Assembly (NCBI GenBank): GCA_030619425.1
Contig: JAUXBJ010000011.1
Span: forward strand, 1-14,469
Length of the DNA stretch: 14,469 nucleotides
Direction: 5' to 3'
Source: a bacterium
Lineage (GTDB): Bacteria; Zixibacteria; MSB-5A5; GN15; FEB-12
Part shown: positions 9,006 to 14,469 of the stretch, one piece after another
How the letters are laid out: every line of letters starts with the position of its first letter
Numbering within the stretch: position 1 is the first letter of the stretch
Notes under the pieces: model-generated
What the model was told of the DNA's origin: nothing
Seen by the model: the letters and a program-made list of their open reading frames with translations, nothing else
The model's database searches: none
Translations under genes and position numbers: made by a program

Positions 9006-9035
9006 GTCGTCAATGACAACGGCAAGGAGTGACAC

Positions 9036-9416
9036 GTGATAAAAGCAGCAGCAAACTCAAACGTGGCGGTGCTCGGCGCCTCCACCAACGAAGAGCGGTA
9101 CTCGTTCATGGCGGTCCGTATGCTCAAAGAGTACGGGCACAAACCGATTCCGGTTCACCCTGCCGGGCACGTAGTGGATGGTATCACGGCCGTCAAGGGG
9201 CTGGACGGCATCGCTGATTCGATCGACACCCTCACCGTCTACGTCAACCCGAAGATATCCAGTGGCGAATACGACAATATCCTCAAGCTCAAACCACGTC
9301 GGGTGGTGTTCAACCCGGGCGCAGAAAACAGCGAACTTGCAGAGAAGCTGAAGGCAGCCGGTTTCGAGGTGATCGAGGCCTGCACGTTGGTGATGCTCCG
9401 CACCGAGCAGTTCTAG
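9036..9416 (+). CDS. CoA-binding domain protein (YccU-like)
   Basis: A 126-residue stand-alone Rossmann-type CoA-binding protein of the YccU/CoA_binding_2 family. Motifs are NVAVLGAS (9-16, nucleotide-binding loop), IPVHPAG (38-44, where relatives have VNP), VYVNP (68-72), VFNPGAEN (91-98) and EACTLVML (114-121) with the family-typical Cys116. Relatives are related to the N-terminal domain of succinyl-CoA synthetase alpha and bind CoA, but their cellular role is not established. The start is the GTG at 9036, supported by AAGGAG (9024-9029) at a 6-nt spacing. It converges tail-to-tail with the cytidylate kinase-like gene, with only 24 bp between stops and no clear bidirectional terminator. It appears monocistronic. 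Confidence 0.9.
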   Translation: MIKAAANSNVAVLGASTNEERYSFMAVRMLKEYGHKPIPVHPAGHVVDGITAVKGLDGIADSIDTLTVYVNPKISSGEYDNILKLKPRRVVFNPGAENSELAEKLKAAGFEVIEACTLVMLRTEQF

Positions 9417-9440
9417 GCACCGCAGCACGCTGGACTGGGA

Positions 9441-10145
9441 CTACTCTTCGGCCAGAGTGGCTAACCGAGCAAGCTTGGCGTGGATGGCTGCAATCGTCGG
9501 TTGCACCAACTCCTCAAGATCCATCAGGCCCAGGTTGATGATCAGGTCATAGTGCGCCGGATCATCGATATCATGGTCGAACAGCTTCGCCATGAGTTCC
9601 TTGCGCTCTCTGTCCACCCGGTCGGATTCCGCCGCGGCCACTTCTTTGGTCACGTTCTTGTATATCACCAGGTTGGCGATGCGTTGCTCCCTGGGTGCAA
9701 CCACCCGGATATGGAAGCCCCGCCTGGGGCCGAGGATGAAATTACCACCCCGCCCGACCAGTACCACTCCACCCAGCCGCGCCGTCGAAAGCACCACCTG
9801 AAACAGGTGCCTGGTGTAGTCGAGATGATCGACTGATTGGCCGGTGATCATCCCCTGCACCATCACATCCAGATCGCTGCGAAACCTTTCATCCAGGTTC
9901 TCCACGATTCGCCTTCTGTAACCGGATGAATCGCAGATGGCGTCGATGGTCTCCCGATGCAGTCTGTCGAAACCCAACTCCTCGGCCAGCCGGGTGGCGT
10001 AGTAGCTTCCCCTACTGCCCGCCTGTCGACTGACTGTTACCACTTGCGGTGGCGCCGGCTTCGCCGATGGCTGTTCGGCTACTTGTTTCTTTTCCAACTC
10101 CCATCTGAGGAGTTGACGATTAATGATTGCGTCTATTGATGCCAT
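9441..10145 (-). CDS. Cytidylate kinase-like family protein
   Basis: A 234-residue P-loop protein of the cytidylate kinase-like family (Cytidylate_kin2). After a 33-residue N-terminal extension comes VTVSRQAGSRGSYYA (36-50), the modified Walker A of this family, lacking the classic GKS/T. Then GRGGNFIL (121-128), RVVAPREQRIANL (147-159, equivalent to the helix after the NMP-binding region) and DHDIDDPAHYDLIINLG (190-206), which matches the DxxxxYDLVINT-type ending of relatives. The family is assumed to phosphorylate a nucleotide or similar substrate using ATP; many members sit beside transporters or signalling genes and their substrate is unproven. The ATG at 10145 is supported by AGAGGA (10156-10151) at a 5-nt spacing. 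It is transcribed alone, toward the CoA-binding gene. Confidence 0.88.
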   Translation of the reverse strand: MASIDAIINRQLLRWELEKKQVAEQPSAKPAPPQVVTVSRQAGSRGSYYATRLAEELGFDRLHRETIDAICDSSGYRRRIVENLDERFRSDLDVMVQGMITGQSVDHLDYTRHLFQVVLSTARLGGVVLVGRGGNFILGPRRGFHIRVVAPREQRIANLVIYKNVTKEVAAAESDRVDRERKELMAKLFDHDIDDPAHYDLIINLGLMDLEELVQPTIAAIHAKLARLATLAEE

Positions 10146-10162
10146 AGTGATCCTCTATGTCT

Positions 10163-10190
10163 AATATACTGCAATTGCGGTCTCACGCAA
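10163..10190 (-). promoter_or_regulatory. Promoter-like site for the cytidylate kinase-like gene
   Basis: On the minus strand TTGCGT (10190-10185) and TATATT (10168-10163) are 16 bp apart. A start near 10156 gives an 11-nt leader that just includes the AGAGGA ribosome site. The -35 match is mediocre. Confidence 0.35.
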
Positions 10191-10266
10191 CCAGAATGAT
10201 GTTGCGCCACCATGCGGATTTCGTCAGGTAGTTTGTGTAAGGTGTAAATCCGTGTTAGCGGGCGGT

Positions 10267-10331
10267 GTCGGGCGACCCCGTCCGACGCCTGCCTTCACAC
10301 GTGATGGCTGTCAGGCGAGTCGCCTGACAGC
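10267..10331. repeat. Pair of adjacent palindromes downstream of mutM
   Basis: GCTGTCAGGCGA (10307-10318) and TCGCCTGACAGC (10320-10331) form a perfect 12-bp inverted repeat around one central G. A shorter related palindrome, GTCGG (10267-10271) with CCGAC (10282-10286), lies 20 bp to the left and shares the GTCxGGCGA theme. They are 65 bp beyond the mutM stop. There is no T-run, so they look like a dispersed repeat more than an intrinsic terminator. The rest of 10191-10395 shows nothing. Confidence 0.75.
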
Positions 10332-10395
10332 ACCCACAACCATGCAATTGAGCGAACCTTCCGGACAAGCACCGGCGGCTAAACAGACACTGCCG

Positions 10396-11250
10396 TCACA
10401 GCCGCTGACAACGCGGGCAGTAGTGAGCCGAACGCGAACCGATCTTCTCCCGCACGATCTTCCGTCCGCAAAAATGGCAGGGGTTGCCCTCGTTGTTGTA
10501 GGCGCGCAGATACTTCTGAAATGATCCGGTCTGGCCGTTGACCCCGACGTAGCTGTCGACCGATGTCCCCATAAGTCGGATTGCTTTTTCAAGCAGTTTC
10601 CGGATGTGTCCATGTAGTTCGATAAGTTTTCGTCGCGATGGTGAATTAGTCAGCCGCCTCGGGTGGATGCGGGCGCTGTACAGAGATTCATCAGCATAGA
10701 TGTTGCCCAGACCGGCGATAAACGTCTGATCCAGCAGGGCAGGCTTGAACATGCGAGAGCGACGATGACACATCATTACGAAATCATCCGCCGAAATATC
10801 CAAAGGCTCCGGACCCAGCGATGCCAGTCCTTTCTGCTCGAACAGTTCCTCGCTCGGATAAAGCCGCAAGCGGCCGAACCGGCGGTAGTCATTGAAGCGC
10901 AAATGAAAGCCACTGTTCTTGCCGCGCCCGGTCGACTCGAAATCGAACAGCACCAGATCATGCTTCTCCACCGGATCGGAGATTGGTCGATAGAAGAAGT
11001 GGCCGGTCATCTTGAGATGCACCCAGAGTGTGAGACCATCGGATAGTTGTATCAGGATGTTCTTTCCGCGACGAGATACCTCGAGAATCCTGCGTCCTGT
11101 CAAGAGCGAGCCGAAGGTCGCCGGTTACAGCGACTCGGCTACGACAGTTGAAGCCGGTGGCGCCTGGATCTGGACCCGTCTAATCGTCTCGCCTATGATA
11201 GTGTCACGGAGTCCTCTGACAACCGTCTCTACTTCGGGCAATTCCGGCAT
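10396..11250 (-). pseudogene. mutM: Formamidopyrimidine-DNA glycosylase interrupted by an in-frame TAA
   Basis: Read from the ATG at 11250, the frame begins MPELPEVETVVRGLRD, the invariant Fpg N-terminus carrying catalytic Pro (position 2 with Met) and Glu3. A single TAA (11127-11125) falls at codon 42. The same frame then continues uninterrupted to 10396: VSRRGKN (58-64, Lys63 being the beta-hairpin lysine), the helix-two-turn-helix AGLGNIYADE (179-188) and a C-terminal zinc finger C-x2-C-x16-C-x2-C (Cys 258, 261, 278, 281) ending in CPRCQ. Total length is 284 codons, close to the usual 270. Fpg excises 8-oxoguanine and Fapy lesions in base-excision repair. A product restarted after the stop (TTG at 11103) would lack Pro1/Glu2 and be catalytically dead. 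The lesion may be a recent nonsense mutation, readthrough or a sequencing/assembly error. Confidence 0.9.
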
Positions 11251-11348
11251 TGTCCTACCTGCCTCAAATCAGGGTTCGCGAGCACTTACACCGGGTGAAT
11301 CTACACGGCGCTCTGGTGCTCGGCAAGCGGTAAAGAGCAACTAAGATA

Positions 11349-11376
11349 TTGACTTTTCCCCTGATCGCTCTTAATT
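11349..11376 (+). promoter_or_regulatory. Possible promoter for gcvT
   Basis: TTGACT (11349-11354) and TTAATT (11371-11376) are 16 bp apart, about 45 nt before the ATG. The -10 match is weak. The 171-bp gap between mutM and gcvT shows no glycine-riboswitch-like structure that I can recognise. Confidence 0.3.
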
Positions 11377-11421
11377 ACGCCGGTAACTCTGGTCTGTAAC
11401 GTACGCAAGAGGATAACACCG

Positions 11422-12528
11422 ATGACCGAGACCGAAACGCAGGCGGTCAAGACCGCCTTTTTCAAATACCATGTCGAGGCCGGCGCCAGGATGGTTGAAT
11501 TCGCCGGCTTCATGATGCCTGTCCAGTATCAGGGGATTATCGCCGAACACCTGGCCGTGCGTGAGAACGTCGGTCTGTTTGATTTGTCCCACATGGGGGA
11601 GTTTGAAGTGACCGGGGGTGACGGCCTCGCTTTTTTGCAGCACGTAACCACCAACAACGTTGCCGCCCTTAAAGTCGGGCAGATTCAATACAGTTGCATG
11701 ACCAAAGCAGACGGCGGTATCGTCGACGATCTGCTGGTCTATCGGCTGGCCGACCGCTACCTGCTGGTGGTCAATGCGGCCAACATCACCAGGGATTTCG
11801 CCTGGCTTGAGTCGCACCTCGACGGTGATGTGAAACTGGTCGACCGATCCGGCCAGGTCAGCCTGCTGGCGATACAGGGACCGAACGCCGAGAAACTTCT
11901 GTCGGAACTGACGACGTACAACCTTGCCGATATGGCGTTTTACACATCAGCCATAGCCGAGATTGCAGGCTGCGAAGTTCTGTTCTCCCGAACCGGCTAC
12001 ACCGGGGAGGACGGTTTCGAATTGTATATCCCGCCGCAGCACTCCGATACTCTCTGGAAAGCAATAACCGAGGTGGGAAAGCGCTATGATCTTCAACTGA
12101 TCGGCCTGGGCGCGCGCGACAGCCTGCGGCTGGAGATGAAGATGGCATTGTATGGAAACGATATCGACGAGTCCACCAATCCCATCGAGGCCGGACTCGG
12201 CTGGATCGTTGACCTCGATACTGATTTCGTTGGTCGTGACGTTGTCGCCCAAACCAAGGCGGAGAAACCGAAACGGCGTCTGGTCTGTCTGGAAGTTCAG
12301 GGGCGCGCTTTTCCCCGCCATGGGTACGATCTCCTCGTTGACGGACAACCGGTCGGCAAGGTGACCTCAGGAACTTTCTCCCCTTCGCTGCAAAAGCCTA
12401 TCGCTCTCGGCTACGTTCCGCGCCGCTACGCCAAGGCCGGTTCGGAGCTGGAGGTAGCTATCCGAAACAAGCGGTTTGCTGCGCACGTGGTCAAGCCGCC
12501 GTTTTACAAGGACGGCTCGCACCGTTAG
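11422..12528 (+). CDS. gcvT: Aminomethyltransferase (glycine cleavage system T protein)
   Basis: A 368-residue T protein, the usual family length. It takes the aminomethyl group from lipoylated H protein and, with tetrahydrofolate, releases ammonia and 5,10-methylene-THF. Family motifs are seen in order: FAGFMMPVQY (27-36), LFDLSHMGE (52-60), the catalytic acidic stretch GGIVDDLLVY (98-107, with Asp102/103), TGYTGEDGFE (191-200), GLGARDSLRLE (228-238) and the C-terminal GTFSPSLQKPIALGYV (317-332). YTGEDGFE favours GcvT over the related YgfZ and dimethylglycine dehydrogenases. The ATG at 11422 has AAGAGGA (11407-11413) 8 nt upstream. GcvH, GcvP and Lpd are not in the window, so the system is presumably completed downstream or elsewhere. 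comB follows after 9 bp. Confidence 0.96.
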   Translation: MTETETQAVKTAFFKYHVEAGARMVEFAGFMMPVQYQGIIAEHLAVRENVGLFDLSHMGEFEVTGGDGLAFLQHVTTNNVAALKVGQIQYSCMTKADGGIVDDLLVYRLADRYLLVVNAANITRDFAWLESHLDGDVKLVDRSGQVSLLAIQGPNAEKLLSELTTYNLADMAFYTSAIAEIAGCEVLFSRTGYTGEDGFELYIPPQHSDTLWKAITEVGKRYDLQLIGLGARDSLRLEMKMALYGNDIDESTNPIEAGLGWIVDLDTDFVGRDVVAQTKAEKPKRRLVCLEVQGRAFPRHGYDLLVDGQPVGKVTSGTFSPSLQKPIALGYVPRRYAKAGSELEVAIRNKRFAAHVVKPPFYKDGSHR

Positions 12529-12531
12529 GGT
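12503..12531 (+). promoter_or_regulatory. Possible internal promoter for comB, predicted leaderless
   Basis: TTTACA (12503-12508) and TAGGGT (12526-12531) are 17 bp apart. The -10 overlaps the gcvT TAG and ends 6 nt before the comB ATG. The gap is CCTCCT, the complement of a Shine-Dalgarno rather than one. The -10 is poor apart from the TANNNT frame. Confidence 0.3.
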
Positions 12532-12537
12532 CCTCCT

Positions 12538-13266
12538 ATGAACGTACAACTGTACTTGACCCCGATTCCATTCACCGGCGACGAAATCAGCGACAAGACG
12601 GTGGTGGTGATTGATGTTCTTCGTTGCACGACCTGTATCAGTGCCGCTCTGATGGCGGGTGCTCGGGGAGTCATACCGACGTCCGGCCCCGGGGAGGCCG
12701 CCGACATGTGGACGAAAATCGGACCCGAAATGGCTATCCTCGCCGGCGAACGGAACGGAATCAAGATCGAGAGCTTCCAGTTGGGGAACTCGCCGGCGGA
12801 GTTCACCAGCGAAGCTGTCGGCGGCAAGTTCGTAGTCATGACCACCAGCAACGGCACCGCAGCCTTCATGGAAGCGACCGGCGCCGCCCTGACACTGTCA
12901 TGCAGTCTGAACAATATCTCCAAAGTCGCCGCAAGAATCGCCGAGGAAGGCCGCGATCTGGTGATCACATGCGCCGGAATGACCGGTCAGTTTTCTATCG
13001 AGGATACTATTTGCGGCGGCATGCTCATGCATCTTTTGGCGACGAAGAGCAAGATCAAGCTGACCGTCAACGATGCCGGATCGCTGGCTTTGCTTCTGTA
13101 TCGGAGTAACAAGACGGCTCTGCGGCAGACTATCGCTCAGGGTGAGCACGCCCGGTTCTTGAGCCGGCTGGGATTCGAGACCGACGTTACGGCCGCCGCC
13201 GCTTGTGATACCATGCCGGTTCTGCCGATCCTTAAGGACGGTTGTTTGGCGCCGGCCGACGAATAA
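12538..13266 (+). CDS. comB: 2-phosphosulfolactate phosphatase family protein (ComB)
   Basis: A 242-residue ComB-family protein. ComB is a magnesium-dependent acid phosphatase that converts 2-phosphosulfolactate to sulfolactate, a coenzyme M biosynthesis step in methanogens; the family is also widespread in bacteria that do not make coenzyme M, where its role is unsettled. Visible motifs are VVVIDVLRCTTCISAAL (22-38), LAGERNGIKIESFQLGNSP (67-85), VVMTTSNGTAAF (98-109), ITCAGMTGQFSIEDTICGG (143-161) and NDAGSLAL (177-184). Length is as expected. The ATG at 12538 lies 9 bp after gcvT with no Shine-Dalgarno, so it depends on coupling or on a leaderless transcript. Its stop is followed within 11 bp by an intrinsic terminator, ending the gcvT-comB unit. 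The reaction in this organism is inferred from family only. Confidence 0.92.
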   Translation: MNVQLYLTPIPFTGDEISDKTVVVIDVLRCTTCISAALMAGARGVIPTSGPGEAADMWTKIGPEMAILAGERNGIKIESFQLGNSPAEFTSEAVGGKFVVMTTSNGTAAFMEATGAALTLSCSLNNISKVAARIAEEGRDLVITCAGMTGQFSIEDTICGGMLMHLLATKSKIKLTVNDAGSLALLLYRSNKTALRQTIAQGEHARFLSRLGFETDVTAAAACDTMPVLPILKDGCLAPADE

Positions 13267-13276
13267 GATCGAAACG

Positions 13277-13297
13277 GCCGATCCCTGATCGGCTTTT
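13277..13297 (+). terminator. Rho-independent terminator after comB
   Basis: GCCGATC (13277-13283) pairs perfectly with GATCGGC (13287-13293) around the loop CCT, followed at once by TTTT (13294-13297) and GTC. It begins 10 nt after the comB stop and separates gcvT-comB from the next gene. Confidence 0.85.
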
Positions 13298-13322
13298 GTC
13301 ATTGGCTCAGGTATAAGGAATA

Positions 13323-14469
13323 ATGAAAAAACTCTTTCCATTTCTTTTCATCTTACTGCTGGCCGGTTCACCGACCTGGTCGGAGGATGGTATTGACGGC
13401 GCTATCACCATTTACCAGAACGACCCGGACTCCTCGTACGAACACCTGCTGTTTGCCGACACCGTTGCCTTCGTGGCAGGGATACCTGCGTCCGGATTCC
13501 TGCTGGCGTTCTCGGTTGATATCGACCTCAAGGCGGCTGACAGCAGCGGGTGCGAATTCACCGTACACATCATTACGCTTGGTCCCAGAGCCAACACCTA
13601 CTCGCGAAGTTTTCGGGTCGAGTATGGCCTGCCGGCGCGCATCGGGGATATCGAGGGCAAAGGCGCCTCACGATTCACGTTTGAGTTTACGCCGCTACGA
13701 ATGGTTCAGATCGATACCACGATGTGCTCCTTCAGCCACCGTCGCGCCGGGACGTTTACGAAAGACCCATCGGCCCACCTCGACATAAACTATCTGCCCA
13801 ACTCCCTGGGCGATTTCTACTGGGGCGCCGTGCGCGGGATCATGGAAGAGCATTACCGCCGTATCCAAACGCTCTACAATTTCACCCTTCCCGGCAAGTA
13901 CGATGTTTACCTGTGCCCCTGCTACCTGCCGTCCGTTATCTGGGATAAACGATTCGGCACGGCGGTCGATCCCACCAGAGCTACGGCTCATGCTGTCTTC
14001 ACTAAAGCGCTTAACACCGCCGATCCGTTTCTGTTGGCGCACACAGCGGTGCTGCGCAACTATGGTTACGCGCCTCCCTTTCTTTCGGAGGGACTGGCCA
14101 ACTATATATCGTTTGCGCTCTTTGACATGAAAGAGATCGTGGCCGACGGTGAGGCCATCCCACTAGTGGAGCTTCTGGATAGCTATCGATACTATACGGC
14201 CGATCCGTACCTGGCCGATCGCACTGCCGCTACTTTCGTGATGTATCTGGTCAATGAGTTTGGCTGGACGGAGTTCAAGAAGCTGTACGTGGCGGCGGAT
14301 GATCTGAATCTGAAGGACAAGATCGAGCAACAGTACGGTCGCTCTGTCGATGAACTGGAACAAGGCTGGCGGACCTATGTCGACACCAGCGCTATCGATC
14401 CGGAGGGTCTGGTCTTCTATGCCGAACTGGCCGAGGCCATGTTCAACTACAAGTTGATGCTGCGCTACA
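13323..14469 (+). CDS. Secreted peptidase-MA-like protein with degenerate active site, 5' part (runs off the window)
   Basis: Translating from the ATG at 13323 gives an uninterrupted frame of 382 residues to the window edge, so the gene is incomplete. AAGG (13315-13318) lies 4 nt upstream. Residues 1-20 form a signal peptide (KK, then FPFLFILLLAG), so the product is exported. Residues 21-140 look like a beta-rich N-terminal domain. The later part resembles peptidase-MA-like gluzincin domains: LLAHTAVLRNYGYAPPFLSE then GLANYIS (237-263), followed by helices and SVDELEQGWRTYV (341-353), which is how these domains end. In active relatives the motif is HExxH ... P.W.xEGLA. Here H240 and E256 are kept, but HE is HT (T241) and the second His is L244. 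It is therefore probably catalytically inactive or repurposed. The C-terminus is unknown. Family assignment is by pattern only. Confidence 0.8.
   Translation, partial: MKKLFPFLFILLLAGSPTWSEDGIDGAITIYQNDPDSSYEHLLFADTVAFVAGIPASGFLLAFSVDIDLKAADSSGCEFTVHIITLGPRANTYSRSFRVEYGLPARIGDIEGKGASRFTFEFTPLRMVQIDTTMCSFSHRRAGTFTKDPSAHLDINYLPNSLGDFYWGAVRGIMEEHYRRIQTLYNFTLPGKYDVYLCPCYLPSVIWDKRFGTAVDPTRATAHAVFTKALNTADPFLLAHTAVLRNYGYAPPFLSEGLANYISFALFDMKEIVADGEAIPLVELLDSYRYYTADPYLADRTAATFVMYLVNEFGWTEFKKLYVAADDLNLKDKIEQQYGRSVDELEQGWRTYVDTSAIDPEGLVFYAELAEAMFNYKLMLRY

Larger units (their letters stand above)
8789..9035. other. Intergenic region with hairpins and a repeat copy
   Basis: A 247-bp gap without a gene. 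It holds a weak terminator-like hairpin (GCAGG/CCTGC, 8833-8846, followed by TTCT), the inverted repeat copy at 8876-8891, two overlapping hairpins at 8915-8945, and the promoter-like site of the CoA-binding gene. Confidence 0.7.

Noticed and set aside
10396..11103. Shorter Fpg-like gene starting at TTG 11103
   Set aside because: It would lack the catalytic Pro-Glu N-terminus, and no ribosome site precedes the TTG; the upstream MPELPEVE is in the same frame.
11125..11127. TAA as a reassigned sense codon
   Set aside because: TAA is the natural stop of the tandem-receiver gene (6130-6132) and of comB (13264-13266), with no continuation of homology beyond.
11251..11421. Glycine riboswitch upstream of gcvT
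   Set aside because: I could not find the paired, conserved aptamer stems in this 171-bp region; only a weak promoter-like site is visible.
12624..13109. A 161-codon plus-strand frame inside comB
   Set aside because: It is a frame-shifted shadow, rich in Arg, Gln and His, with no independent start signal; comB explains the region.

Overview
The window reads as a stretch of ordinary bacterial chromosome at moderate-to-high GC, probably from a member or relative of candidate phylum Zixibacteria (FCB superphylum). That placement is an inference. It rests on the secreted protein at 1247-3727, whose dockerin tail carries repeats of the form GDxNxDG...DLVYMVDYxFxGGPPPP. I associate that style with Zixibacteria, but I could not run a search. 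There are no rRNA or tRNA genes, no CRISPR array, no transposase or integrase, and no recognisable defence system.

Layout. On the minus strand, 1-3727 holds a secreted double beta-helix/TSP3/dockerin protein. It is followed almost without a gap by an unrecognised DUF3800-like protein, and then by the start of a YchF/Obg-type GTPase that runs off the window. A 292-bp divergent intergenic region with one promoter-like site per direction separates these from a plus-strand operon: phosphomannomutase/phosphoglucomutase, a tandem-receiver response regulator and a GT4 glycosyltransferase (4020-7216), which looks like a surface-polysaccharide unit. Next come about 800 bp with no gene, filled with short palindromic repeats (7217-8007). 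After them lie a compact FAD-binding protein (8036-8788) and a CoA-binding-domain protein (9036-9416), which faces a minus-strand cytidylate kinase-like gene (9441-10145). A formamidopyrimidine-DNA glycosylase gene on the minus strand (10396-11250) is broken by one in-frame TAA. The right part carries gcvT (glycine cleavage T protein), comB (2-phosphosulfolactate phosphatase), a clear intrinsic terminator, and the 5' part of a secreted peptidase-MA-like protein that has lost its HExxH motif.

Two cross-cutting observations stand out. Three genes without a Shine-Dalgarno sequence (the YchF-like gene, the FAD-binding gene and comB) each have a TANNNT hexamer exactly 6 nt before the ATG and a -35-like hexamer 16-17 bp further up, which predicts leaderless mRNAs. 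Genes with a real Shine-Dalgarno sequence (dockerin protein, CoA-binding protein, cytidylate kinase, gcvT, peptidase-like protein) lack this arrangement. The second is the mutM lesion: every family motif before and after the stop is intact, so it looks recent, recoded or erroneous rather than an old pseudogene.
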